Source of the DNA: Ischnura elegans
Lineage: Eukaryota > Arthropoda > Insecta > Odonata > Coenagrionidae
Assembly (NCBI RefSeq): GCF_921293095.1
Contig: NC_060254.1
Coordinates: 56,466,069 to 56,530,068, forward strand
DNA length: 64,000 nt
Direction of reading: 5' to 3'
The position numbers were made by a program, and so were the translations under genes. Positions 44,800-56,284 of this stretch are shown here, piece by piece. The notes under the pieces are model-generated. The model saw only the letters and a program-made list of their open reading frames with translations, did not search any database and was not told where the DNA came from. Within the stretch, counting starts at the first letter, position 1. Each line of letters opens with the position of its first letter.

Positions 44800-46440
44800 G
44801 AGTTTTGTGTTCCCTTTGATCGTGCCAAGGGATGTGTCCACCCGGCATCATGTCCAACCTCAGAGCTTGAATGACGTGACGTAACCAACGGTAATGCAAT
44901 AATGACGCAAAAGACTCGTCGAACACAACTAGAAGTAGCACTGCGGGCTTTGGGAACATGAGATGCACCTGCGTACTAACTTTGTAATCCGTGCAGCCGA
45001 ATGGAAATGCACAGCGGACAGATAAACAGATATCCTCCTGTATATATTCGACAAATGAACAAAATTACCATTTCATCTGGTGTAAATTGGTTAACCAGAT
45101 ATCCAGCCCTTCTCTGGATCCGCCACTGTAAGGAATCATATCCCGAGTGGAGCACTCAAGCAAGCAACCAACACGTTCCTGTAAAGTAGACCACGCCGAA
45201 GAATTTGTTTGCACTCTCTCATCCGAGGAAAACTTAACTGGTGCCATACCATAGCTGAAATACTTTACAGTCATCTAATGAGTGGAAATTCCACACAACC
45301 AAACTCCATCCCCCTCAAAAGTAGGTAAAGTCTTGTTCTTCACCACGAAATTCACTATTTCTCAATATTCGAAGGCGATGCGCGACTTTTAAACGTTATT
45401 CAATTGAGCCCAAATTGTTTTACTATATTTCCGACCCGATTAGCATCAAAATAAAAAAAAGCCCGAAATAATTTCGATACTTATTGTTATTGATTTTGTA
45501 ATCACCTTAACCCGCCTGCCATTCGCATCCTTCTTGCGGACTTGACGTATTGACTATCAAGGCCACTAGCCGGTGTCTTGAAACAATATACAGGCACGAC
45601 GTTTAAGTTTGTAAAGAATTCTACGCATATTGTGGAGATGTGTAAGGATACCAGAGACAGCCGATCTTATCGTGAGTTTAGGTGTAGATTTGTGGATATC
45701 TCAGTTAGGCACGTAACCAAGGGAGGGGGGCTCCAGCCCTCAGAGTTACTAGTTCACTGGTTGCAGGAAATGAGCTCGTTCTACAATTTTTAAAATAATT
45801 TTCGAATGTGATGAAAGTTTGAAAAAATAATTGATCCGGATTTTTCCACTGTCGATTCGTCCCCTAATTCACGAGCTATTCGTGACGAAAATTTCAAAAT
45901 TTCTTCAATCCTATGATTGATGACGTCACTAACTCATTCCTAGCATGTCTCCGATACTCGCGCATTTCATCACTGTTTTTCACTTTCCTAAGCTGTTCCC
46001 TTCATGAATGAAATTTTCATTCTAATCGATTTGTTGAACCAAAACTGTAACACCCACTTTACATAAGTTGGTGACGTACTGACATCACTTTTCATGAAAA
46101 GTGAGCAGAAACTTTCGCCGTTTTTAATTTAAAAAAGTTTAAATTCTATCATGAGTTTTAGATTTGAAAAATATTTTCGAATTTTAAATTTACGAGAAAA
46201 TTGGTTGAATGGGGATAACTTTATTTTGAGTCCTAACATATCTTTCGCCCCCATCCACCGATCTCTATCGATGAATTGAGATTTTGGACCTGAGTGGACG
46301 AGTCCCTCTATTCATTTATTCAATTATCATCTTCCGGATACTCATTCACCCATTAAGATACCGTCCATGTACGTCTACTCTCCCGTCAGAACAGGAACCG
46401 GCCGCTCGACCAGGAAAACTTGAACTGCAAACATTTTACA
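44800..46440. other. Intergenic, no gene seen
   Basis: Only short frames are present. A perfect palindrome, TCACTTTTCATGAAAAGTGA, lies near 46085. A lone GGATCCGCCACTG at 45117-45129 is a leftover element end. A CTCGGGAT/GAGTGG-containing stretch near 45140 is unremarkable. Confidence 0.35.
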
Positions 46441-46448
46441 ATTGAGGG

Positions 46449-46736
46449 CAATGGCGTAACTAGGCATATGCTTTGGATGAATGGGGTGGGGGGGGGGGGG
46501 GGTGGGATGGCCTGGGGTGGCGACCCCCCCAGGCAACAGGGGTTCCGGGAAAATATTTGAAGAAAAACGACATGCCTGGAAATACATTTTACATCATTTT
46601 GGCGCTTAAAATTTAAGTTTAAGCAGATTCAGTTATAAAACGTCAAAACTAGACAATAGTTTTATATATTTTTATTATTTTTCTGAGGCTTTTGGGAGGA
46701 ATCCATCTCTTCGTCCCCCCCATAGTTACGCCACTG
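46449..46736. mobile_element. hAT-type element with perfect 8-bp duplication
   Basis: The element runs from CAATGGCGTAACTAGG to CATAGTTACGCCACTG, flanked by ATTGAGGG at 46441-46448 and 46737-46744. The long G run at 46485-46503 and the C-rich right end are typical of the group. Confidence 0.8.
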
Positions 46737-46824
46737 ATTGAGGGGGTGAAAAGCCAAGGGTACAAGTGCTTTTTTTTCTAAGCCATGTTAGGTATAGAAA
46801 GCGATAGAAGAAATACACAAAAAA

Positions 46825-47489
46825 TAGGGTAGTTTCCTTCATCAAAGAAAACGAAACGCATTGATTGCGATTCGTTACCCACCATTAGTGTATTCATAAT
46901 ACACAATTTATTTGGTTTTTGAAATACCGGTTTAGACGAATGGCATTGGCCAATTTTTATCCTCATTTGAAAAAGGCCAGATTGGCGCCCATGCGATTCC
47001 ACTCCGCATGACGTCACAGGGACCTAGTTTCTACACGAGAGGATAGGAGTTATACATCGTCTGAGGTTACCATTGCATGCATGAGGCACAGAGCACAGGG
47101 AAACATGCCTTAATAATCACCTATTAAAACTGGCTAAGGTCGGAAAGTTTTCTTCGTATTATAAGGTATTAATAAACCTTTTTTAAGCCAAGCGCTACCA
47201 TCCAGCAAGGTACTCAGCTACCCCCTAGCAGCCTGCGACGTATCACCGTTAAGCCTCGCCTCAAGGTCACCTCACCGGGCGGGAGGGGGAACCAGAAATA
47301 CGACGTACGGAGATATTTCCCGGCATTCATACTTAAGCGTCGCGTTTTCGCGCGCTTGAAAATTTTCACTTTTCATTTAATCGCGAAAAATAGATATTGT
47401 CATTTAAAAATCTAAAAGTGTGAAATACGTACTCCAGGAGTAATAATCTTTCGATTAAGGCAATAAAAAAATAATAGGAAACCACCCTA
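46825..47489 (+). mobile_element. Spy-like non-autonomous DNA transposon, copy 6
   Basis: This 665-bp element has AA left and TT right. It is near-identical to copy 1 (2570-3234) across its whole length, including GGGAACCAGAAATACGACGT. The CRE-like block reads CGCATGACGTCACAGGGA. Recent subfamily. Confidence 0.78.
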
Positions 47490-47491
47490 TT

Positions 47492-48048
47492 GGTGTCCAA
47501 GGGATACGGGTGTCTTTGTTTTTCGCTAACATCGAGTGGAAAATCTAATACACTACAAAATATCTATTTGATTTCGTTTGTTTTCTTTACCTTATTTATG
47601 TACCTTACTCTGTTAAGGAAATAATAACTTGTATCCCTTCGCTTCTTACCCCCTTCATACGTAAAAGTGATGTGAGCCACTCAAAGTGTATGCATCAAGG
47701 CACAGCCATTATTCGCCTTTTCCACCATTTAGAAGAGCTTTTCTAATTAAGGGAATCGCTTGTAACATGAGTGAAGTGATGAAATACTTAAATCTTTTCA
47801 CTTTAATTACCCCTTAAAAGCGTATAATTCACCTCGCTTCCCAACAGTTCCGTTTCGGTTACGCGACGGCAGTTTATTTGAAAACCAGCCGCTCAACTGG
47901 ACGTTGGAATTCCGTTTTTTTTTGGGAGTGACCGCGGAAGCAAGAAAGAAGGCAGCGGCGTGGGCGATTTGTGACGAGGTGCAAGCGGGTGCAATCACCT
48001 CACGCGAGATGCCTTGCAACTTTAAAACGCTGATAAATTAAAATAAAG
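47492..48048. other. Between two Spy-like copies, no gene seen
   Basis: This 557-bp spacer holds a 70-codon minus-strand frame (47807-48019) with no recognised domain. Nothing else seen. Confidence 0.35.
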
Positions 48049-48050
48049 AA

Positions 48051-48609
48051 TAGGGTAGTTTCCTTCATCAAAGAAAAGGAAAGGCATTGATTGCGATTCG
48101 CTACCCAACGTTATTGTATTCATAATATACAAATTATTTGGTTTTTTAAACCCCAGTTTAGACGAATGTTAATGGTCAATTTTAACCTCATTTGAAAAAG
48201 GCCAGATTGGCGCCCATGCGATGCCACTCCACGTGACGTCATAGGGTTCTAGATTCTATACGAGTAGATAGGAGTTATACATCGTCTGAGTTTACCAATG
48301 CATGGATGAGGTACAGAGCTCAGGGAAAAATCTCTTAACGATCACCTATTAAAATTGCCTATATTCGGAAAGTTTCCTTCGTTTGATAGGATATTAATAA
48401 TTCTTATTTAAGCCCAGCGCTACGTGCTACAAGAGTATTATACTACGTGCTAGTAGCCTGCATCGTAGCGACGGGTATAGCCTCGTACTGAGGTGGCCTC
48501 ACACGGTGGCATCCGGAACCAGAATGACGTCACTCAGGCTTCTCCCAGCATTCATAATTAGCCGTCACGTTTTCGATTTAGGCAATAAAAATAATTGGAA
48601 ACCACCCTA
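48051..48609 (+). mobile_element. Spy-like non-autonomous DNA transposon, copy 7
   Basis: This 559-bp copy belongs to the diverged subfamily (GTAGCCTGCATCGTAGCG, GGCATCCGGAACCAGAATGA). It has lost a segment near the right end. It is flanked by AA and TT. The CRE-like block reads CACGTGACGTCATAGGG. Confidence 0.75.
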
Positions 48610-48679
48610 TTCTCCAGTGGCCACTAGAAGATTTGTCATCAGTCACTGCGCATAAAAACCTTGTCTATTGTTGTCTGGG

Positions 48680-48933
48680 CAGTGGCGTAGCCAAGGGGGG
48701 GGGGGTCCGATCCCCCCGAACTATAAAAACACATTTATATTCCTTCATAAAAGAAAACAAATGATGAAAAATCATAAATTTACAAAATATCTCTTAAACA
48801 AATAAAGTTTTTCGATTATAGAAAGTGTTTAAATTAGTTTTAAATCCTCTACTTAGTAGGTGATGTTCTTCAAAAATTTTCCTCCCTGGTGTCGGACCCC
48901 CCCCCCCAAACGAAATTCCTGGCTACGCCACAG
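48680..48933. mobile_element. hAT-type element (CAGTGGCGTAGCC group)
   Basis: The left end CAGTGGCGTAGCCAAGG and right end CCTGGCTACGCCACAG are inverted copies. The flanks TGTCTGGG and GTCTGGGG share GTCTGGG, a duplication with a one-base offset. The body (CATAAAAGAAAACAAATGAT) is shared with 54367-54619. Confidence 0.65.
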
Positions 48934-48939
48934 GTCTGG

Positions 48940-49850
48940 GGTTTTTGGGGGCCCTCGTCTGACGCTACGAAAAGTGAGTATTTCATAGCTTCTAAAGGTT
49001 AAATATGAAATATGATTTTATTTTTTATTCAGTGAATTTTTCCTGGAAAGTACATTGAAATAAAAAAAGCAACTCAAAAATCATCTTTTCGAAAACCCTT
49101 GCTAAAAAGCGTCATGTGATGGGGCCCTCCTGTTCGTGGCCCTCCCCCGGAAAATTATAGGAAATTGCATGCTCGAAAATTTATTTATTTATTTATTTCC
49201 ATAACACCGAAAACAGGTCTATAGAGCCTTTACATCGAGGTTTTTAACAAGTTAATAGTTTAACATAAACATAACAAGCCCTGGATAGGGATAACTTACA
49301 CAGGCTGGACTCGAACTCGCGACTTCCTGTTTGGCAGGTGACCCGAGGCCGGCAAGGAGGATTGGAGAATAAAGGGATTTTGACGCAATTATGGCTCTTA
49401 AAAACTAAATTAAAGTTAGTAAAAATATCAATTTCGTGAGAAAATATACTACAAAAAGTAAGAATTTTACAGTATCTTAAATGTAATAATGTATTATGGT
49501 TCTATTTACTATTTAGTGAATTCTTCCTGAAAACTGACCTGAAATCTAAAAAACCTCCGAAATCACATTTTCGAATAACCCTCTCAAAAAAGCATCTGGT
49601 CATCTTTTACCTTCTGACAACTTTATTTTATTTTTTGTATAATGTTTTTGCTCAGAGTGTAAATATATCAACTTATGAAAACGAATAAAATAATTGTTGA
49701 AAATCTTTCGTCCAAGTAATCCGACAACGAGTCTTTTTTATTGCACCTTTCATATATGCTTCACGATAGGTACGAGCGTTGTGGGGGCCCCTTAAACTTG
49801 GGGCCCTCAGCGATCGCTGACCAGGGGACCTGGCTAGACCACCCCTGTTG
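48940..49850 (+). repeat. Interspersed repeat (GGATTTTGACG family), nested copies with SINE
   Basis: Two successive partial copies lie here. The first (48940-49130) ends AAAAGCGTCATGTGAT. The second starts GGGGCCCTCCTGTTCGTGGC and continues past a SINE insertion to a final GGGGGCCCCTTAAACTTGGG block. The GGAAATTGCATGCTCG / GGGATTTTGACGC junction around the SINE is continuous in the uninterrupted copy at 6770-6820. Confidence 0.5.
49181..49372 (-). mobile_element. tRNA-like SINE insertion
   Basis: On the minus strand the right side reads GCCGGCCTCGGGTCACC (box A-like), then GCGAGTTCGAGTCCAGCC, a good RNA polymerase III box B. The left end is a TTTATTTATTTATTT run, that is, an (AAATA)-type tail. 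The layout of tRNA-like head, short body and A-rich tail fits a SINE. The parent tRNA was not identified. Confidence 0.55.
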
Positions 49851-49859
49851 TCTATAGAG

Positions 49860-50630
49860 TAGATTATACTGTTACGTAGATGCTCGAATATCAAAAAAAA
49901 GTGAAGAAAAAAAAATTCAATCTTCTAAGAAATATTTCTCCTTGAACTCCCAGATACCCACGATTTAGCATTTAAAATATGCAAAAACACTTAAAATACT
50001 TATTTAACGCGCGAAACCAATTCGATTGCTATTTAAAAAAATGAGCTTCCCGGCCACAGCCTGATAGCAGCTTTTTTCACTATGATTCACTTTTCAAACT
50101 TCAAATGTTTATTATTTTGTGTTATTACCTAATTAAATTTACCATTGATATCAAATAAATATTATGTAATGCAGCCACTTCATTGGTGATTTTCAATCTC
50201 TTTTCAAGTTTTTGTCGCAGTTCTGCGATAAGTTAAGAGGGAGATATTTATTCCAAATATGTGTCATAAAAATTTTACACACGCGAGGAATAGCATTGAA
50301 AAGTAATATTTTTTTCATTAAGTCTCCTGAAATTGAATTTCGTTTAACAGCCATAATTATAGCTTGCTTCCCCGTAAATTTCAGATCATTCAGACGTCAG
50401 CAACGCGAGTGGCGACTTTAATAAGTCCATTTAAATTCATATCGGAGGAAATAAATCTGTAGCTCGACTTGAGTACTTATTGCAATATTTATGTTCACGG
50501 TATTGGGCAGTGGACAATATTGGGACTGGAAGAGTCTATCTCTTCCGCTTTTTGGAAGTGCCTGGCAACACATCTAACAGCCTCCTAAAGAATCCTTTAT
50601 TGTAATATTGGTGATTATGATAATCACCCC
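49860..50630. other. Intergenic, AT-rich
   Basis: No gene or repeat recognised. The 69-codon frame at 50212-50421 lacks features. Confidence 0.35.
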
Positions 50631-50639
50631 CAGCTACGC

Positions 50640-51140
50640 AGACCGCGCCGCTCCCTTGACATACCGCCCATTCCCGCAACTAGAGCGCCGATGACAGACA
50701 AGTGAATGGTGAAATGCGATCCAAACGTCTCATTAGAAACCCGAAAAGAGAGTCAAATGGGATTTTTTTCTGCCCACTTTATGGCCAATTAGAAGTCGTT
50801 AAACGGAGCTACACGGAAAACTAAAGACTATGGGAAGTGTGCAATGCGGAAAGGATGAGGGAACGAAGTTCGGTGACGCTAATGGCGACCGAGTCACGTG
50901 GGAAGCAGCAAAGAACGAAGTAATGGGGCATTTGGTGGCGGCACTAAATGTCGCAAATGATACGGCGAATTTCGAAGTAATTAATGAGCCTCTAATTAAA
51001 AAGCCCTCCTCACCTGCTAGGCCGAAAGTCTTTTTCATTTATTCTCCAAATTTTCCTCTCACTTCTCCCCCCTCCCTCATAACGCGCGTTCCCGCCGACA
51101 GTTTCCATGGCGATCGAGGAAAACATAGTCCCGGAAGATA
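50640..51140. other. GC-rich non-coding island 1
   Basis: This patch stands out from its AT-rich surroundings. It contains an ACTTTATGGCCAATTAGAAG segment, CACGTG at 50898, and TAATTAATGAG...TAATTA homeodomain-type words at 50980-51000. Open frames on both strands (50830-51141 and 50799-51038) are best explained by composition. It could be a regulatory element or a first exon; neither is shown. Confidence 0.3.
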
Positions 51141-51177
51141 GAGTATTTATCCACGGGAGTGGTTCAAGACATCGAGT

Positions 51178-52010
51178 TGGGCCGAGTGTGGAGTAGGCCT
51201 TTTCTCGTGAGAGGACCTGCTCTCTTCTTTTGCCCAGTTACGAGAAATCGTATTGCTATGTTATTAATACGATAGAATATATCATCAGAGATCTAAATTT
51301 TCGTTGACATATTAAATCATAACGTATTTGTTCTATAGAATCATATTAAATTGAAATCATTGATATTCTTACCGGGAGATTTGGGGGACATTCCTCGGAA
51401 AATTTTAGGAAATTTGAAAAAGATTTTGACGTCATTTTGGCTCTACAAAAATCGGTTAAAAGTTTATTACAATAGAAATTTCATAAGAAAAACATACCAT
51501 GAAAAGTGAAGATATAATATCTTGAAAAATTTAACAATGTAATTTGGTTCTATAATCTATATCTATTTAATAAATTAATTTCTTGAAACTGCACTGCAAT
51601 CTAAAAGAACCCTAAAATAATATTTTTGAATAATCCTTTCAAAAAAGCATCAAATTCTATTTTATCTTCGGACACCTTGACACTCTCCTGATACAATTTT
51701 ATTTATTTTTTGAAATATATTTTTACACTGAAGATGTTGTAAACAAGATAACCAATGAAACCTTAGAATTTTTGAATTGCAAAAAAAACTCTTTGGCTCA
51801 AGTAATCTGACAATGAGTCTTTCTTCGAAATGGGCCGAGTATGGAGCCTCGGGAGAGGACCTACTGTCTTCATTTGCACAGTGACGAGGAACAGCATATG
51901 AATACGTTATTAAATCGATAGGATATATCATCACAAATCTAAATTTCCGTTGGCATCTGTAAAAATAATGTATTTTTCCTGCACATTAATATTAAATTAC
52001 TATTATAGCT
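51178..52010. repeat. Diverged direct repeats around a GGATTTTGACG-family copy
   Basis: About 190 bp at 51178-51370 (GGGCCGAGTGTGGAG, GAGAGGACCT, ATATATCATCA, ATCTAAATTT) recur at 51831-52010. Between them, 51375-51830 is a copy of the repeat seen at 6725 and 49370. This may be one larger composite unit or a tandem duplication. Confidence 0.5.
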
Positions 52011-52689
52011 ACAATTTTATCTTTATTTTTGCATCGATACTAGAATGGGCGAAAAGGCCCAACCATTGAATCTTGGTTAAAAGACGTCACCTCCATATGA
52101 TAAATATACACATTTATATGCAAGTCATAGCTCCTGGAACTGAGCCCGTAGACGAAATACGCACGAAAGTAATAACTTCATTCAGTTATTTATTATATTT
52201 AATTCTCTTGAAGGCTTTCCTGGGTTGATGTAAATGAATTCTTGTCTCTTCCGAGATTTACTCTGTGAATTTCCACCCCAATTCCATTTACGTTTATCCC
52301 TTGCGGTCTTAAGTTTTTGTTAAAATTGCTGTGTAAGTGTATATACAGAGGAGAAGAACTATAGTGGAATGATAGAACTTACTACTCGAGAAAAAATCTT
52401 TGATAATGTTGTGAAATTATCATGAGGATACGGAAGGCCGTCACCAACCAATCCTGTGGGATCGAAAAGAACAGAAGAAGATGCTGATGAATTCAGCTTT
52501 GCACCGCTTGTGTTAATAGGCTCTCTCTAACGCCCACTATGGTTATATTTGATAGCAAATTATGCCTCCCTTAGTCATCGAAGTCTTTTTTTCAGCGCCA
52601 AAATTCCCATAAATCCTCATGCTCATTAATTTCTAGCAGCAATGACGAGTATAGACAGCAAGAGCAAACTGACAGATGATGAGTTTACA

Positions 52690-53530
52690 GAAAAGCTGAT
52701 GCGAGGCGCCGCCCAGGGCGCGCAAAGTAACTAACAGAACGTTTATCGTCGCTTTGCCTGCCTTCACTCAGCGTTTCTTCTGGCATGAGGAGGAACCATA
52801 TTAGGCGGCAGAGGGTAAATTGCATCGCTCCTCTTTCTTCCATTCTTTCCTTTGATTCCGAACAAAGCGATACAGTGCTCCCCGGAATAATTGGTAATGA
52901 TAGTGGTCGTCCCGTGGGCTGATTGATTCCGGACGGCAGGCGCAGCCATCCCGAAGAAGCGCACGCCAGCCGCTCAATTGTTTCCAACGTGCTACGGCGA
53001 CGCGCCGAACCGGGGGAACGACTTTCTTCTTGGGTCTTCGTATCGGCGAGGAAATGATTGAATCCGGGAGGAAGAACCCTCGACCTTCTATTGTCTTCCG
53101 TCCCTCGCGGCAAAACTCTTCTTCCGACAAACAGCCACCGGTCCATCGCCAAATTACAGAGCCATTCGATCGCGCTTCCCTGGCAGTGCACGGATAAGTG
53201 AGTCCACGTCCATCTAAACACGACCCAAAACAATGGAGGAACGCGCGCGTCGTGACGATGCTCATTTGTCGCTTCGCCGGCGAGCGCCTTCTTTTGTTTC
53301 GGTGACGCGATTGCGGCACATCCTACCGGGGATGATTGCTGCGAGAGGCCCATCATTTCCAATCGTTTCGAGTAACATCTCCTTCGCCACGTGGGCCACG
53401 TGCGACGAGGTACGGCCCTCGTCGCTGCCATCAAGCGGTGTTTTCTGGAAATGCACAGACGCGAGCTATTGGCCCGCAATCACAACGAATCCTTTCCCTC
53501 AACTCAATTCTCTACTCGAGGTCATCAACT
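52690..53530. other. GC-rich non-coding island 2
   Basis: Strongly GC-rich relative to its flanks and open in several frames on both strands at once (up to 264 codons on minus, 124 on plus), which points to composition rather than coding. Motif words include CTTTGAT close to AACAAAG (TCF/Sox-like) near 52850, ACAATGG at 53230, and CCACGTGGGCCACGTG near 53390. I recognise no protein domain in any frame. A cis-regulatory element or CpG-type promoter is possible. Confidence 0.3.
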
Positions 53531-54335
53531 CGTACCAATCCAAGACTACAAACTTGGTAAATGACCTCATATTTCTACAGTACTTCCAGTGTAAGCAATA
53601 TACCTAACAGCTATGGACCTCTGGTAGTTGTATACCGCTCGTTTCGAAATGGAGTCGTTCATTCAAACCCGAAATCGCAACTCATTATAAAGCGATTCGT
53701 AGAATGGAAGGTTTGATATTTAATTATTGATGTTGTTAGGGAGTTATTGATGGGAGGAGATTTAGGAGTGATTGTTTAGAAGAGAGAAATAAGGAAAATT
53801 ACTCGAAATAGTGAGGCAAAAAGAAACTATCTTTAAGAAAATTAAGAGGATTTGGAACAAAACAAATGCCTGACGTTGCGAGTACAAAGGAAAGTTAAGT
53901 TATGACAAAATATATATTAATGTTCCTCTTACAGCCACGCCCCCATATTTTTGAATAAAAAAAGAGAAAGCACTTTTTATGAGATGGTGACGTCATTATA
54001 GTTTTGGCTCATTAGGCCGTCCAGAGAGACATTTTTATTGAGAGAAATAATCGGCACCAGAGTGGAAACAAAAACGAGCCTCACAAAGCCGATGCTCGAG
54101 ACCCAGGAGTGGTTGACATGTGTTCAGGTCCCTCCGCTCGTCAGGAGTAGGTGGCTTCATCAATTTGTCCTAAAATTTGATATCCGCCGATTTTCGTCGT
54201 GAATTAGTACGCGACATATCGAAAAAAAAACAGAAAAATATGAGTTTCTTTATTTTTATAGCTCTATCACGCTTACCATTTATTTTAAATGGTTAACAAG
54301 CTCATTAAAGCGACCCCTGTTTGAAAGCTTATCAT
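53531..54335. other. Intergenic, no gene seen
   Basis: AT-rich with short GC-balanced patches. No repeat or gene recognised. Confidence 0.35.
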
Positions 54336-55060
54336 CATCATCATTATAAGTCACCAATCCTACAGGCAGTGGCGTAGCGAGGGGGAGGGCCCGGGGAGTC
54401 CGGACTCTTCCCAAATATTTGAACACAATTACTTTGCTTCATAAAAGAAAACAAAATATTGAAACATCATGAATAAAAATATGTCTTTGTAAAATGAAGT
54501 TTTTTCGATCATGAAAAGTGGTAAAATTAGTTAAAAACCCTCTGCTTAGTACCTCGTTTTTAAAACATGTCCATCCCTGGTTTTGGACACCCCGAACGAA
54601 ATTCCTGGCTAGGCCACTGCATACAGGTATGATTGGTTTGACCCAGCTCTCCATTCCGCTCTACAATCGGCTAGCACTTTCATAGTGGGGTATTTTTACT
54701 CTATTACATCCTTTATAACCTGTCCTATGTAACTTATTCGGGGCCGTCCCTTGCTCTTTTTCCCTTCCACCTGTCCATCCACGATTGTTTTCATCAGGTC
54801 ATCATGTCTCATAACTGTGGCTAACTAATTCGTCCCGTCTTCTGCTTAAGGCTTTTAGGAGGCTTCTCTTTTCCCCCACTCTTCTCAGCACTTCCTCGTT
54901 ACTTACACGGTCGATCAAATTTATCTTCATCATTCATAGATAGCACCATATTTCGAATGCTTCTACTCTTGACTTCTCTGATGCTGTCAACGTCCAAGCC
55001 TAGCTCCCATACAGGGACAGCCTTATCCACATTGACTAAAATTTTATTTAGATCCCTCGA
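54336..55060 (-). mobile_element. RTE-like LINE, 3' end, interrupted by a hAT-type element
   Basis: On the minus strand, decayed frames read FEIWCYL, KINLIDRVSNEEVLRRVGEK, RSLLKALSRRRDELVSH, GQVEGKKSKGRPRIS and EWRAGSNQS, the familiar C-terminal end of RTE-type LINE ORFs. The 3' end CTGTAGGATTGGTGACTTAT with a (GATGAT)n tail lies at about 54336-54366. The hAT-type element 54367-54619 splits it. Several stops and shifts. Confidence 0.75.
54367..54619. mobile_element. hAT-type element (CAGTGGCGTAGC group) inside the LINE
   Basis: The left end CAGTGGCGTAGCGAGG and right end CCTGGCTAGGCCACTG are inverted copies. The 8-bp flanks CCTACAGG and CATACAGG differ at one base. It is inserted into the 3' part of the RTE-like LINE, so it is younger than that copy. 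Confidence 0.75.
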
Positions 55061-55559
55061 AGTAGGCGAATCAGTCATTCGCTGGATCGCCCTCCGACGT
55101 CCGAAATCCAAGGGGCTCAGAGGGCAGAGCCCTTACTCACTAAAACATCATAATGTGGTCAACTAGGCCTGTTCGGAAACCAATCAGAACTAGCTCACTT
55201 TAAAGACAGCATTTACCTGTATCTCTGATGAAATTTGTTCTAAACGATTTGTTTACATTTTAAAATTTTAGGCTTACGGCGAATATGACTTGGGTATCAG
55301 ATTCAGATGATATGGGCTATGACCAATGGATAGCGCGGGTTTATGAGTTCAGTTGAGGCCGACAGGTATTAGTAGTTCCAAATAGATTATATTATTATCC
55401 AAATAGATATTAATAGATATAAGGTAATCCTTCATTTTTCATAATATTTATGAAATAGCGTATTATAATAAAAAAAGAACACAATTTTCAGTGTTTTTAA
55501 TTGCAGCTGTGCAACCAAAACAGGATTATCCTCTGCATTTCATCGAAAACATATGATGT
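55061..55559. other. Intergenic, no gene seen
   Basis: The start of this stretch may still be LINE-derived (a frame at 55061-55166). The rest is AT-rich and unrecognised. Confidence 0.3.
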
Positions 55560-56100
55560 ACGCAGGGGCTTTTGGGAACCCCACAATGCTCTCATCTATC
55601 GTGAAGCGCGTATATGAAAGCTGTACTTAATGAAAAAAGACTCAGAGTACACGAGCCATAGTTTTTTTTGCAATTAAAAAATCTACGCTTTCATTTGTTA
55701 CCTCTTTTACAATAGCTTCGCTGTAAAAAGATATTTAAAAAATAAGTAAAATTAAGGTTTTCATCAGATAAAAGAGAACCCGATGCTTTTTTGAAAGGAT
55801 TATTTGAAAAAGATTATTTTAGAATTTTTTTTTAAGATTTCAGCACAGATTTAATGAAAAAATACACTAAAGAGGCAATAGAACCATAATAGGTACATAT
55901 TTTATAAGCAGTGAAATTTTCATTTTTCATAGTATTTTTTCTTACGAAATTGCTATCTTATATTAACTTTTATCTATTTTCTAAGAGCCAGAATAGCGTT
56001 AAAATCCATTTCCAGGGATTCAGCTTCGAAAAATTTTCCGAGGGAGAACCCCTGAATTCCTCGGTAAGGATGGCTTCATCATAAGCCCAAGCCGAGGGCG
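55560..56100 (-). repeat. Interspersed repeat (GGATTTTGACG family), inverted copy
   Basis: On the minus strand it reads GGATTTTAACGCTATTCTGG then CTCTTAGAAAATAG and, further on, TCAAAAAAGCATCGGGTTC, matching 6725-7090 and 51375-51830. Diverged; no coding. Confidence 0.5.
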
Positions 56101-56284
56101 CCCAATCACCACAGACCGCCCCTTGATGTACGATATACGAGTGTGGATGAAGTTTATGGGGATTTTCATGCTCATCTGCAAAAAACTGTAGCGAGGAACT
56201 TATCTTATACCAAATCTGAATTCTGTATTACTATACATGTTCTTGCGATGGCGGTTGGCGTAACATGGTGGAACTCCTTCATGA

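Noticed and set aside
49310-49365. True tRNA gene on the minus strand
   Set aside because: Only box B-like and weak box A-like sequence. No cloverleaf could be drawn, and an A-rich tail follows, so a SINE is more likely.
52685-53479. 264-codon minus-strand open frame
   Set aside because: Three other frames over the same GC-rich stretch are also open. The translation is Arg/Ser/Pro-rich without any recognisable motif, and there is no splice or start context. Best explained by base composition.
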